NCBI GenBank assembly: GCA_034008185.1 | Contig: CM067081.1 | Span: forward strand, 104,293,265-104,357,264 | Length of the DNA: 64,000 bases | Direction of reading: 5' to 3' | Source of the DNA: Gorsachius magnificus | Lineage: Eukaryota > Chordata > Aves > Pelecaniformes > Ardeidae | Shown: positions 27,301-38,199 of the stretch, piece by piece | Numbering within the stretch: the stretch's first letter is position 1 | How the letters are laid out: each line of letters opens with the position of its first letter | The notes under the pieces: generated by a model | Seen by the model: only the letters and a program-made list of their open reading frames with translations | The model's database searches: none | Told to the model about the DNA's origin: nothing | Program-made: the position numbers and the translations under genes

Positions 27301-28563
27301 GGTTAGAACAAAACAAAACTGACCGAAAATTCTAAAATTCCTTTTCAAGTGCTCCTAAGAGCATTCTTTTCATTGTGGTGAATACTTGTATTTCTATAGA
27401 TTAGATGATCATCTGAATTTCCTGTATTGGCTTTATAAATTATTCACTGCATATATTGCATATAATTTCAGATTATAAAGCCTTCAGCCTTTGTTTCTTT
27501 CGTGTGCTTATGAATAACAGCAAGAATATTCTGAAGGAATTCTACAGTATTAACAGCTCTTTTCCTTCTGTTAGAATGGAAGTATTATGGAAGGCTTATC
27601 TTTGTGGAAAAACAACGTGGATAAACGTTTTGAGGGCGTTGAAGATTGCATGATCTGCTTTTCAGTCATTCATGGTTCCAACTATTCTCTTCCCAAAAAA
27701 GCTTGTAGAACATGCAAGAAAAAGTTTCACTCAGCTTGCCTGGTAAGTACCTAGATTAATTTTTTTTAGATAGGCAAAATACCCATTTATAGTTTGAACC
27801 AGGAGCTTCTATTGTAATGCCATCAATTCTCCATTATGTCGTTGGAGTACCTGGGATAACTGAACTCAAAAATTATAAATATTAATTTTGTGCTGAGCTG
27901 TAAGGGCATGTAAATGGGAGAGCGGTTGCCACACTTCACAGATAATAACTATGCGTTTTGTGTTCACTTAGCCATAAGCCTTTACATCTACATAGGGTGT
28001 AGCAACAGTGTCCTGTTGTCATCAGCTCAGATATGGGAATAGAAAAGGTTAAATTTATGCAGTATGCTCTTTAGCCAACAATGCTGATCTGGATAATTAA
28101 CATTTAACTATATCCAAGTCATCATAGGCATTGGTTGTATGGTTACATAGTATATGGGAACAGGTTTGCATCTGTATGGCCATACGATGGAGGAATTATT
28201 GCTGCTTTAAAATCGCTGTCTTTTTATTCTAAAATGACACTGGACAAGAATTCCTTTGCGTCATTTTTTTTAGAACAAAACTTTAGGATTGTGTGTGTGT
28301 AATACGTGTATATACAAACACGTGCATACATACATTAGTGGCAAGGGGTTTTTTTACTGTTTCTTGTTGGGTTTTTTTAAGTATAGTTAATGTTCTGATA
28401 ATGACCATTATTTGCCAATGAGTAACACTATTGGTGATAAACCAGTGTTCCTGATACTCAGCTTGCATTCATATATTAACCAATTGTATTTCTCTTTCAG
28501 TACAAATGGTTCACATCCAGCAACAAATCCACCTGCCCACTCTGTCGAGAGACATTTTTCTGA
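1081..28563 (+). CDS. LTN1: LTN1, E3 ubiquitin-protein ligase listerin (5' partial, 27 exons)
   Basis: Listerin is the RING-type E3 ligase of ribosome-associated quality control. It binds 60S subunits that carry a stalled peptidyl-tRNA, with NEMF, and ubiquitinates the nascent chain for p97 extraction and proteasomal decay in the cytosol. I recognise it from near-continuous similarity to mammalian listerin across 27 exons, from [12 protein letters not shown] at the 5' end to the terminal CPLCRETFF. The exons sum to 4,956 nt (1,651 codons plus TGA), all phases join, and all introns are GT-AG. The human protein is about 1,766 residues, so roughly 114 N-terminal residues (the first exons and promoter) lie before position 1. 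Large HEAT/ARM-like helical repeats fill most of the length, followed by an RWD region and a C-terminal RING. No frameshift or premature stop was seen, so the gene looks intact. Exon coordinates are given in the four segment entries. Confidence 0.98.
6657..13405 (+). CDS. LTN1: LTN1 exons, central segment (6 exons, includes 774-nt exon)
   Basis: Exons: 6657-7430, 7926-7967, 9009-9201, 11597-11836, 12837-12990 and 13255-13405. The 774-nt exon (258 codons) is the longest in the window. Its middle part (about 6,900-7,080) is hydrophilic and rich in S, E, K and N, matching the variable low-complexity linker of listerin, and conserved sequence resumes at KEPLEDLVC. It is followed by a 42-nt exon of only 14 codons ([14 protein letters not shown]). 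The 9009 exon contains [14 protein letters not shown] and the 11597 exon [19 protein letters not shown]. Split codons at 9201/11597 (G/AA), 11836/12837 (G/AT) and 12990/13255 (AG/C) join correctly. Confidence 0.95.
10300..11440 (+). mobile_element. Ancient CR1/L3-type LINE remnant in LTN1 intron
   Basis: The sequence follows the 3' half of old amniote CR1/L3 elements in the sense direction. In order it has a GTGGATTTTCAAAAAA block, GGGCCTTTCATGGAT, a CTTGAATACTGCC..TTTTGGTC block (RT thumb region), a TCTAGA..TTCAGCTT block, AAAATCATGATTTGTGTGGA, ATGGAACTCATTGCCACAGGA, and CCAGAAGCTGGGAAGGGAT near the 3' end. Indels and stops have destroyed the reverse-transcriptase frame, and only a 92-codon open stretch survives at 10815-11093. 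It occupies much of the 9202-11596 intron. The boundaries are approximate. Confidence 0.75.
14123..23698 (+). CDS. LTN1: LTN1 exons, HEAT/ARM repeat segment (10 exons)
   Basis: Exons: 14123-14324, 15251-15410, 15587-15691, 15946-16088, 17833-17968, 18888-19032, 20891-21104, 21390-21627, 22519-22593 and 23512-23698. Diagnostic stretches are [102 protein letters not shown] and [14 protein letters not shown]. All are close to mammalian listerin in the same order. The 75-nt exon at 22519 carries the acidic [16 protein letters not shown] stretch. Each intron is bounded by GT and AG, and every split codon restores the expected residue. This segment forms the long solenoid that wraps around the 60S subunit. 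Confidence 0.95.
24134..28563 (+). CDS. LTN1: LTN1 exons, C-terminal RWD-RING segment (5 exons)
   Basis: Exons: 24134-24305, 26001-26221, 26723-26917, 27575-27742 and 28501-28563 (stop TGA 28561-28563). The 26001-26917 part ([20 protein letters not shown], then [20 protein letters not shown]) corresponds to the RWD-like region next to the RING. The last two exons carry the RING of C4HC3 type: CMIC, then C-R-T-C, then H and C in KKKFHSAC, then CPLC nine residues after KWFT. All eight zinc ligands are present, so the E2-recruiting catalytic module should be active. The protein ends RETFF, as in mammals. The intron before 26001 contains the second solo LTR. Confidence 0.97.
24379..24402. repeat. 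24-bp perfect palindrome
   Basis: The sequence is symmetric around ACGT, with half-site TTTTCTAAATAC followed by its exact complement. It lies in the LTN1 intron 74 nt after the 24305 donor and 97 bp left of the solo LTR. It could be a chance AT-rich palindrome, a hairpin in the pre-mRNA or a dimer binding site. No function is evident. Confidence 0.9.
24500..25036 (-). mobile_element. Solo LTR of an avian endogenous retrovirus, copy 2, with 5-bp TSD
   Basis: On the plus strand it begins TGTTGTGGTTTAACCTGG and ends AAACCAGGACA, so the LTR reads TG..CA on the minus strand. It is flanked by a perfect 5-bp direct repeat, AAATG (24495-24499 and 25037-25041), which fixes both boundaries. The left part (CTGGCAACTAAGCACCACGC) is a signature I know from many bird genomes. 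The length is 537 bp, with no retroviral coding sequence. It lies antisense in the LTN1 intron between the exons at 24134-24305 and 26001-26221. The intact duplication and better-preserved ends suggest it is younger than copy 1. Confidence 0.88.
25741..25777. repeat. Short tandem repeat of a 12-13 bp GAATTAGAAGAT unit
   Basis: The unit GAA(A)TTAGAAGAT is repeated nearly three times in succession within the LTN1 intron. This looks like simple slippage duplication, with no other feature attached. Confidence 0.7.
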
Positions 28564-28622
28564 AATAAAACAGTCTTTCTTCTTTCTGTGAGCTAAGTAA
28601 TAAATGAAGAGGAGGCAATAAA
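28564..28622 (+). promoter_or_regulatory. LTN1: LTN1 proximal polyadenylation signals
   Basis: Three AATAAA hexamers follow the stop codon closely, at 28564-28569 (one base after TGA), 28599-28604 and 28617-28622. The last two are well placed for a very short 3' UTR. Longer 3' UTRs that use later signals are possible. RNA data would decide this. Confidence 0.6.
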
Positions 28623-31600
28623 CTGTACATTGAAAGAAGCTAACTTGAAATAATGTTAGTTACTTTAAATTCTTGACTAGTGGGATATCACACATATTTA
28701 CCTCTGGACTGTTTTTGTAAGTTTGAAGATTCTTTTTTGATATAAAGAAATATATAAGAATAATTTATTTTAATTTGTATATTTTTAAGGTATTGAGATA
28801 TGTTAAAAACTCAGAAATAATGCAAGAGTTATGTCTGAAAAGTGGTGTTTAAGCCACAGCATAGTTGATTAAAACCTCTTATTTTAGGGTTATTCTAACA
28901 TGGTGTTACACACTTAACCTAGATCATGCCTCTTAATATAACAGGTAAATTTAACATAGGTGGTATAAAGACTTGATTTTTTATTATAGTGCATTCATAA
29001 TAGCTCCTTTTATGGGGAAAAAGAATGTTGTTGCTGTTAGACATTAGTCATGGAACTAGGCTGATAACCTTCTGTTAAAGCATAAAATTTAAACATAGCA
29101 TACTCTAAAGTAACGTTTGTAAACTGAGCTTTCACCTTTAACGCTCTCGTTTTCCCAAAAACCTCAGCCATCCAGCACCCTAAAAACATGAAAACTCAGA
29201 AGCCCAAGTAAGTAGAGAGAGTACGATCATTCCTGCATGACAATTAAAAACCTATTTATCGACAGTTGGCTTTTAAAGAGAAGGCACACACGCTGATGAA
29301 TTCTTGTATTCATTATTTCAGTAAATGTCTTAAGTAGCTGGCAAATTAACTGTCACTGAATGTACACTGTACTTCCACTGCCCCACAATAAGGGCTCTAA
29401 GTGAACACGACAGACATATCTGAATTTAATATTGTCTTCAACTATAAATTTTTTCATGCTTTTTTTTTTAACAGCAGTAGCATACTAATATATTCTAACT
29501 GGGACAGTATTTGTAGTGGATTTCTTTGAAAAGTCAGCAAAAGGGGAGGAATAAATGATTTTTGTCAATCTCTGTAGTCTCTGGATTGCTGTCTCTTCCT
29601 CTGTGTGATAACCTTTTAGAAATTAATAGTATAAATTTTCAGAGGCCAAGTTTATAGCATATTCAGTTGGCTGTACCTCAAAAGTGCAGTGTTTTTTTGG
29701 TTTTTTTTTTTAAATCCTGTAAGTTTTCTCAAAGTTGGTCCCTTTTGGGGTGGCAGCTCTAGAAATGATTTTTAGCTGTTGGTAACTTAAGTCTACATTT
29801 TTAACAGGTAACTGGGCTTCCAGAAGAGAAACTTCCTTAACATGTTTTGAGAAAGGAAAGGATTTAAAACTGGTATTGAAAAGGTCTAACTGAAAACACA
29901 GATTAAGGAGCAAACTGTATTGTTTTCATAATTACAGATACTAAACCTCCAGGATTGTCTCCATTCCATCACTTTGTTTCAGACAAGACTGGTTATTCTA
30001 AATTACTTATTGCAAGTTCTGTAACTGATTTGAAGGCTATTGTGGTTAACCAGGTATTGCTTGAAAAGAGACATCTTAAACTCTTCTAGCAGACCCTAAC
30101 TTGCAAATTGTCTGTTAGGAACAGCCTGGGGAGAGCTTTTGGCTTGGTTCTGTTAGAACAAAGAAGTGCGGGTGCTGGCAAAGCAGCAGTGTCTGACACT
30201 GGTACTTGCTGGCAGGGCAGTGCCTAGAGGTCTGGGGGAGCACGATTTTTGCTGCTTTCTTTCTGACACTACATAGAAATCTGTTATCTACCATGTGGCT
30301 TATTTTCATGTCCCTCCCAAACTTTCCAGAAACAGTGTTGTGTTCTTTGGTCTTCTACAAGGAGGGAATAGGTGTGTCCCAACAAATACCAAGTGTAGGT
30401 GCAGACCTCTGTGTAGACACAGCAAGCTTCAAAATGAAGGGAAAGAAAAAAAAAAAATATAGTTTACCCAGCCCGTCACTAGTTCCCAGTCTTCACCAGG
30501 ATGATGGTAGCATAATAGGAATCAGTTCTTGCAGAACTCACCTGTGTTCTTACTTGGATTGTATTTTGACAAGTGTTTCCACTAAAGTTGCAGCAGACAG
30601 CAATACAGTGCAGCCAAGAGAACTGGCTGATGATTTATTGAAGTGGACATGTATTTTCTTGTCCAAATATCCAGCTGTTCAACAGTCCACTGCAATCATT
30701 TTTTTGTTGAAAGCATGTTATGTTTTATTACACTTTCTGTTCTGATCTTCTGTTCTGATTTTCATCATTCTGTCCTTTATAATTTAAAACTGCATACACT
30801 GCTGAGTATTGTGATCTACTGTGCCAGATGACTGCTCTTTTTTATCTTTGATTACCTCTTTTGAAACTAATTCTTCAGTTATAACTAAAAGGCCAGACAG
30901 ATTAACTAAAAATTCCTTTTGTTAAACTTGTAGTTGGATTCTAATACGTGTTTTGACTATATCTTTAAATTGTCTTTTGATGTTGTGACTCTTGCTCAGC
31001 AACCTAACTTTGTTAGTGAAAGCGGTTAACAACATAAAACTAGAGCAGTCTAAGGATGACAGCATTTTGGTTCACTTAGACAGCCCTGTGGCTGTAATTA
31101 TAACCTCAAAAACCATGCCTCTATACAGAAGCAAAATCACTAAGCATAAAACCTCCCTTCCTTACAGTTTTGTAAGGGAAAACTGAACGAAAAAAAGCGT
31201 GGCTTTGCCATCAAGTCAAAATGGTTCTAGAAGTAGGAGGCAGTTGAATTGGAATAGGACTTCTCAGAACTGGCCTGTTGGTAAGCTGCGAGAACAAACC
31301 TTTGCTTAAATTCTTCAATGGCAAACTGGAAACACGTTACTTCACAGATGGCCACAAAGTTTCCTCTCCGTTTCTCACCTTTGACATTCCTTAGACAAGT
31401 TATTCAGAAGGTAAGAATCAGCACAGTCCTGAGCCTGGCCTCACTTTGGTCAACAAAACGCATTTTTTTAACCTCAGTAGTTTCAAGCGCTAGAATTTCT
31501 TGTGTGTAGCATAAATGTCAAGTAACATCCTTAACACGACCAAGACTTCCCTCTAAACCCTCCTACTGTGCATTTGCGTTCATGTTTATCTATATAAAAA

Positions 31601-32828
31601 CAAATTGACAGAAAAGTTACTGAAGGGGATGTATTACCTGTGTTTGAATTGTTGAATTAAATTGCTGTGTTGCTTTTCAGTAGTCTAAGCTGGGGCATGG
31701 TGACTTAGAATGTAAAATAAACAAAATGCTTGGACCTTAGTCTCCCTAAAAGAACTAGCTAATGGGTCATTGTAATATCACTTAAAGTTTCTGTTGAGGC
31801 ACACCCTTAAAGGTCAGTTCCTTTGAAAGCATTCTCTCAGACAGTGCTAGTGGTGCTGCAGACCTGAGCAGTCTCTGCCTTTGTGCTGTGAGCGAGCAAA
31901 ACACCTTCCTCACAGGACTGTGCCCGATGCACAGCACAGGTCTCGTAAGGCTGCTGAGACGATGCTGCACTAGAGCCTTCCGTGGGCACCAGGAGCGGGA
32001 GGAAGCTGCAGTGGCAAGCTCTTCATCAGGGGCTGGTGGTCCAGAGGTAACTTCCTATTTTGGATAGTGATTTTGAGGTAGGACTTTTGTTCCACTTCTC
32101 TATTAGTCATTGTTTTCAGCTCCCTAGCCTTTTTAATAGCATCTGCTTTCCCTCCCCACCTTAATACCCTTTCATGGATGAGAACTCTTCATCTAATCTA
32201 CGTCTCCATAGCAGTAACCCTCCTTATAAAATGGCATAAAAGGAAGCACAGTCACTGCAATATTTTGCCCAGAAAACCTCAGGAGAATAATAGCTTGCCG
32301 TTGTCCTGGCTCTTGAGATACGCTTACTGCATCTTTCTGTTCAGAAGTACTTTCCTTACTATAGAAACAAAGTCAGTAATTGCCCCTTAAACCTGTAAGA
32401 GTGCCTGATACTGCATCAAAATGAGTAACACTGACTCCAGATATTAATTTAAACTCAGCATAGGCAGACTAGCTATTGAAACAGAAAGAATTACATCAAG
32501 TATGTTACTTTAATAAGCCACAATGACAAATATACAAATACCTATTTATAGAGGAACAAGTAGTCTTTAAAGGTAGGGTATTTCACGCTTCCCTCACAAC
32601 TGTCCTGCAGATAGCCAGAGGACAACCGTACCTCTGACAACGGGTAACAGCTGGTTAGCATCCAGAATAAAAATAAGTAGAGAGTCTTGACTGGTTTCAC
32701 TGCAGTGATCAGGAAGTGAGGATACACCTTAGGAGGTGTAAAATCAATTTTTAAGCCAAGATTTTCAACTGCAGTACTCAGTGTTCAGCTTTCTGCACGC
32801 CTTGTGTCTGGAAGGTTAAGAGCAGTTA
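28623..32828. other. Convergent LTN1-N6AMT1 intergenic interval
   Basis: About 4.2 kb lies between the LTN1 polyadenylation signals and the N6AMT1 stop codon. It must hold the N6AMT1 3' UTR and any long LTN1 3' UTR. The longest open frame (30206-30745, plus strand) resembles no protein I know, and its composition looks like chance. No repeat was recognised. AATAAA on the plus strand at about 31715 could be a distal LTN1 signal. Confidence 0.6.
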
Positions 32829-35800
32829 TCAAGACTTCTTAAATTTGAGAATAGTAAGCATCTCTTGTCCTGCTTGCCTGGAAAGTACTCGTGTGCCTTC
32901 TAAGCCACATTTCTTCATTGTTTCCAGAATTTCATCTGTAATTGAAAGTGCAGAGTTACAAAAGAGTTTATATAGAAATCTGCTAGAAGAGGCAGTGCTA
33001 AAGCATCTACCAAACATAAGCCATAAAGCAGAGATCATAAACTGTGTCCTCTTAAGTCTTTCAGCCAGTAATTTTTATGCAAAGTAGTCTTCCACCAAGA
33101 ACAAATAAAGTTTACAGTTTACTAACTGAAGTTCTGTATTTTGGTATTTTTAATGGCAACGAACAATTCAATTATGAAGCTAGTTTGCAGGAGAAACTGA
33201 GATTTGTAGCACCTTCTCTCAGAAGCTGCCTAATCAATCAGGTGTGAAAGAATAATATTTCTTCTTGAAACTACTTGATAACGTATAGCCATTAAGCATT
33301 AAAATGGAAGGAGCAAGTCTGAATCTTTTCTCTACACATGTCAAAATGAAAGACACCACATTTCCAACTAAAGGGTTTCGCCTTTTACGTTTAGAATGCC
33401 ATCCTCTTTAATGAAAAAGGGTTGGCCTGGCTTTGTTACTTAGTTCAGAAGTTTTACAGTCACCCTTCAGACGAGGAACTGAACTCTTGCAGAGCTGCTG
33501 GGCTCAGGACCTACATGTTACCAGTTTCCCAACTAGCCTAGAGAGTTCTTAAGTTTTGGTAAATTTGCTGATATTTTTGGTCTAGCTCACCATACGTTGG
33601 ATGCACAAGGCATGAATTCAGAAAAAGGAGTCCAAAAGGCATCGGGCTATGCAAGAGTCCCTCTGTACATTAGACCCCCCCGCAAACTTGGAAAATGAGA
33701 AGTACAAGAGTCCATAGCGATGCCACGGTTTGTATGAAGCATGCAGATACACTCTAGCTATCTGTAGCATTTCTAAAAAAATTACCTACGACACCTATAC
33801 GAATTTCAGGACATGCTGTCAATCTTCAATTAGTTACTATCACCACATGTTAGATTCAGCTGATGGTAGGACCTACTTTTTCTCATTTACTGAAGCCTGA
33901 TAACCTGCAGAACATTGCTGTGATCAACATTTTGATTCAATACAGTGTTACGTCTGGTTTGGGACATGTAAGGGTCCAAAGAAAGCGATCACCTGGATTA
34001 TTTTCTTTAATTGTGACCAAGTAGAATAATCCTCCTGGTGAAAGTAGGTCTGGTACTAACGGAAAAACTCTATCCATTACTTCCCTGCCCTTTTTGCCAC
34101 CAGCCCAGGATGCCTCTATTCCATGGCTTTCCACCTAGGAAGAATGACAGCAAAGATTGTCTTAATACAGCAGGATAGAAGTGTCAGCAGTACTTACAAG
34201 AGAAACATCACCATCATCTCTACCTTTAGGTGTCTGCCACTAGAAGTCTGGCAACTTTGATTTGGCAGGTTAGCTTATGCAGCAAAATTACTTCAAAACT
34301 ACTTCCTAGATGTTGAACATACTACTTTTGTTTAAAGTTCTATTCTTAAACTGAATTAAAAGAGCTACATTTTGTCACATGCTTTGTATGTATTTTCTTG
34401 TAATGTTTTATGAGCTTGTTCGCCAAAATGAAGGTGGCCAGTAAACCCTTTAAGTGTTCCTGGGCCCAATTCTGAGAGTCAGAATCTGTGGAAGCAGAAG
34501 ATATTTATTTTGCAGGGAACAAATGCATTTTCCATTGAAAGTATTCTATAGGAATACCTTAGCATGCCTAATAGAAGTCTCATGTGGTTTATACTTGATG
34601 GGGAAACTAGGTATTGAGAAGCAGCAGCCAGCAAGCTTTTACAAGCAGCTCTAGCAAGTAATTTTCACTAAAACAGTGCTGTTAGAAGCGCTGTTACGAC
34701 AGTGCTGGTCCTACAAAACCCTTACTATCAACAAAACCCCTGCAGTTTTCATACCAGAGCTTATGTGATTTGCCACCTCTCCTCTGACAGTAGAAATACC
34801 ATTTTTATTGTGTATTTCAAAATTTTCCTACCTCTTCAGAAGGTGTTACCACGTATGGTGGATTAAATAGCAGTAGATCAACCTTCCCGTTTAATCTTGG
34901 AGACAGTCCTTTGACCTATAAATGTTGATGATTCATTACTTTTTTTTTTTGAAACATAAATATGCAAACATTTTGTAAAAGTACAGTTACATAGTGCTGG
35001 ATATTCTCAGCATTTCAGCCTGACTCAGGAATGCTGAACTTTACTTTCTATGTACAAGAGAAGCATCGAGAAGAAGTACCTGTGCATAGGAGAACAGTTT
35101 CAATAGTCTTAAGACTGTGTCATGGATGGGATGTAGAACAGCAAGAGTCACACAAAGGTAGTACTTCATTCTTGCTCAGTTCAGAATTTAAGTTAGAGAC
35201 AAAAGAATTTTGAATCTATCATCAGTTAGCATTTCTTACCCAAAATGACCAATCTGTGACAACTGCCGTTCAGTTCTCAAGTACGAGCAGTTTTTCATCC
35301 ATTTGAGATCACATTTATAGCTCCCTCTCTTCATCTTCTTTTATAAACATACATATTCAGGATACTTTAAACAAATACCTTGCTAAAGAGATGAGAAACT
35401 TAAGATTTTCTCCACATCAAATTTCGTAAGAAACAAAAAGTAACAACATACACAGTTTCTAATTAAATCAGAAAGAGTTGAGAACCAAGAACTGTGTAGC
35501 ACCAGAGGAAGGGCTATGGTAATGTCAGGTCACTGCAGAGTTCCTTGTGCAGCATTTTCCAAAGTGTATCTATGTTATACATTTTTTTTTAAATTAAGTC
35601 CATTAATTTTTAAAGCTTAAATTTGAATTTTAGAGCTTGAGTAGTTTGTTATTCGCTTCTTTCAGAAACACTTTGGCATTTTGTTTTCTTTTTTTCATCT
35701 GTGCTTATTAAGAGAATGTTTGTTCTAGACTTCATGGTTACTTTTCAGTATCTCTAATAACTATTAAAAAACTACAAAGACTGTAAAGAAGATACTGGTG

Positions 35801-37589
35801 AAACATCTATCTTACCAAGTCAGTAATGACTGGCTGAAGCTGAACGTTGTTAAGCAGGGCTGTCTCCTGCGTACAGTAAGCTGCCACCGGGTTGATATCT
35901 GTACATCTAAAAGCAAAATATTGACAAGTGTAAGTTACTGGCCACTCTTACCTGGAAGTTCAAACCTGTGAACCACACGCTAATTTATTACTCTCAATGA
36001 AAATATCCTTTCCAGCAAGTAAATAGCAGTAAAATACATACAGTGTTATCAGCAGCTAAACTGCTCAGCGCTGCGCTGGCCGTTTTAATGACTGGCTGAA
36101 AGCTGAAGTACAGGATTTCCTTTTCAGTGCTCACTCTGCTTAAGTATATATGCATACAAGTCTCTCATAAAGTTCAGTTACTGCCGACATCCAGGTAACG
36201 TAATGTCACATTGTCACACCTCAGTAAGAGCAAATCAGTGGCTAAAATTTAGGATTCAACCCAGCAAACACAAGTGTAAGCTTAGCCATTTGCCCAAGAA
36301 GCAGGGAAACAGAATTTAGTCGCACGACTACTCAACTGTTACAGAAACTGAAGTAAACAGTTTCGGCTCTCTTTGCTTTGATTTCCGTACCTGTAGAATT
36401 GAGCTAGATTCTTCTTTGTCAAAAGAATAGTTTTTAAAATGAAAAGTATACATATGTGAGGGCTAAGTATTCTTTATTATTGCACGCAAGAGCTTAAGTA
36501 AGCGTTATCATACTTACATGTACAGCGCACTGGATCCAATAACGGAAGAAGCTAGAAATGCTGAAACCACACCAGATCCGGACCCGATTTCAAGGCAGAT
36601 CTCAACCCTAAAGAGAGAAAGCTCTGGGTGACTTTTTTCTGCAACAGGTAAAAGCACCTGCAGCTGGCGCAGACGTAGTCGGGAGGGTGTTAGGAAGCCC
36701 CCTGCCGAAGGGCCCTTCTCCCAAACGGGCTGCGAATACTCGCCGACCGCACGGCCCCGGGAGCCCACGTTACGCATCGGTTCCGTAAGGGCAGCCAGGT
36801 CTTCTCGCGCCCGTACGGGACGGTGCCCCGTCACCACGAGCCGCCCGGGGAAGGGCGCGCGTTTCCCCCGTGCCTAACGCTAACGTTTGCCATTAAACTA
36901 CGCCACCGGGACGGTACGGGCTACGATTCTGCAGCGCTTGCGACACGTTTACTGCAGCGAGACTGAACTCCCGACAGCGGCGGCGGCGGACGACCACCGC
37001 CAAGCCACGCCACGCAAGCGGGACGGCGGGGCGGGGCTCCCCCTGGCGCCCGGCCCAACGGCAGCGGCAGGCAGCGTCACGGCAACCACGCACACGACGA
37101 ACTCTTCGGGCGCTTTCTACGGCGCTCACCGTTACGCTGACGGCTGCGCGGACGCCAGCCACCGACGCTGGGCAGCGGCCCGAGCAGCTCTGCAAGCGCC
37201 CGGGGCTTCTTCGGGGCTGGGAGGCGGACGCGCTACCGCATCCAAACGCCTGCCGCTGCCAGCTCGGGACGCCACCGGCCCTCTGCGCCGCTGCCCGCGC
37301 AATTAGGCGCGGGGGCCGCCCTGAGGAGAGGCGGGCACCGAACTTCCCTCCCCCCAGCTGCCCGCCCACCAGGCCCTGAAACGCCCGGGGAAGGGGGCGG
37401 CCCCCTCCCTGCCCGCAGCGGGCCGCTCCCGAGGGCTGCTCCCCCGCCCTTCCCTACCGCGCCTCCCCAGGGGGCCGCGTCCCCGGGCAGCAGCAGGAAG
37501 GTGTCCTCCGCCGGCTCGTACACCTCCCGGAACGGCCCGCGCGGCCCCACGTGCCCGTACCGCGGGGTGGGCAGCGCGGGGGCCGCCAT
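32829..37589 (-). CDS. N6AMT1: N6AMT1 (HEMK2), eRF1 glutamine methyltransferase, six exons
   Basis: This is the catalytic subunit that, with TRMT112, methylates the glutamine of the GGQ motif in release factor eRF1. It has also been reported to methylate histone H4 lysine and DNA adenine. Exons on the minus strand in order: 37589-37458, 36607-36518, 35906-35816, 34915-34832, 34134-33993 and 32935-32829 (stop TGA). The N-terminus contains [12 protein letters not shown]. Motif I is EIGSGSG, the acidic loop is CTDINP, and the catalytic NPPY sits in exon 4. The C-terminus ends [17 protein letters not shown]. The exons total 646 nt, one base too many. Removing one base from exon 1 gives 214 codons plus stop, exactly the human length, with NPPY at 122-125. 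Exon 1 as written therefore does not join exon 2 in frame (see findings). The other junctions are consistent. Confidence 0.95.
37458..37589 (-). CDS. N6AMT1: N6AMT1 exon 1 (start codon; frame conflict at its 3' end)
   Basis: The ATG at 37589-37587 lies in the context GGGATGGCGGCC and opens a frame that matches the family N-terminus (YGHVG, then [12 protein letters not shown]). The following codons ([10 protein letters not shown]) are out of register. The donor GCG/GTAGGG leaves phase 0, whereas exon 2 (acceptor CTCTTTAG/GGTTGAG) requires two carried bases. Reading the last part one base later gives PGEAR, then VEICLE, as in relatives. The likely culprit is the G5 run at 37470-37474 or the C4 run at 37465-37468 (plus-strand bases). 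The frame is open upstream of this ATG, but the similarity begins here. Confidence 0.85.
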
Positions 37590-37592
37590 CCC
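37578..37592 (-). promoter_or_regulatory. N6AMT1: YY1-like element over the N6AMT1 start codon
   Basis: On the minus strand the start codon lies in ATGGCGGCC, the core of the YY1 consensus (AAnATGGCGGC). In many housekeeping genes such a site near the start codon helps to set transcription initiation and allows very short 5' UTRs. That role is known for the motif class; its use here is inferred. Confidence 0.45.
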
Positions 37593-38199
37593 TCCCCCGC
37601 CGCGCGGCGCACGCCCATCCGGGGGCGGGCCGCGGGCGCCGCAACGGGGGGGAGGCCCGTGCTGCGCGGAGGGGGGGGGGCGCTCGCGCCACCGCCGCCG
37701 CCAATGGGAGGGCGCCGGCCTGGCCCCGGCCCCGCCCCCGCCCCCGGCGCGGGTGGAAGGGCGGCTGCGCGCGGGGCTTCCCCTCTGGCATGGCTGCCGG
37801 TGGCCTACCGGCGGTAGCGGCCGGTGGAATCCGGCGTTTTCGGTGAAATTCCCACGTCGGGTTTCGCCGTGCTGATGTAACGGGCCCGCGTTACACATCT
37901 TGGCTAGCCAGGGGAGGTCCGTTCGGGCGAGCGCAGCGATCCCCGCGGTAGGTGACCCGGCCGCCCCCCAAGACTGATGTGAAAGGGGAGCCGCCGCTCT
38001 TGCGGAGTATTTTTGCGTCCGTTTCCCACGTTAACGGCTTTTCCATCGTGAGAAGGCACCGCCTTTGCAGGGCAAGCTAGCAGGAAGCCGAGCGAAAGAG
38101 GTGCCGGGGAGGTGTCTCCGTGGCGGTTCTACAGCGAAGCGCACGGGGGAAAGGCTGACGTGGGTACGCAGAAGCAGCTCTTTTTTTCCCGGTCACAAA

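Larger units (their letters stand above)
1312..28500 (+). other. LTN1: LTN1 introns: mostly unique AT-rich sequence
   Basis: This entry covers the intron sequence between the listed LTN1 exons. Apart from the two solo LTRs, the CR1 remnant near 10.3-11.4 kb and short homopolymer runs, I see no gene, RNA or repeat. The long introns 4860-6157, 7968-9008, 16089-17832 and 19033-20890 are AT-rich with only short stop-bounded frames. Homopolymers include A16 at 14959-14974 and T/G-rich runs near 9325-9395. The window before the first exon (1-1080) is also intronic and is partly occupied by an LTR. Confidence 0.7.

Noticed and set aside
30206..30745. 179-codon plus-strand frame between LTN1 and N6AMT1
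   Set aside because: There is no recognisable domain and it contains a K-rich run from a poly-A tract. It has no splice structure, and it is more likely LTN1 3' UTR or intergenic sequence.
36887..37306. Long plus-strand open frame across the N6AMT1 promoter
   Set aside because: It lies in CpG-island sequence antisense to the 5' part of N6AMT1. Its composition (A, R, G, T) reflects GC-richness and no family is visible.
37590..37898. Upstream extension of the N6AMT1 open frame to a 221-codon frame
   Set aside because: Family similarity starts at the ATG at 37589. The extra part is G/P/R-rich promoter sequence, and the downstream end runs into intron 1.
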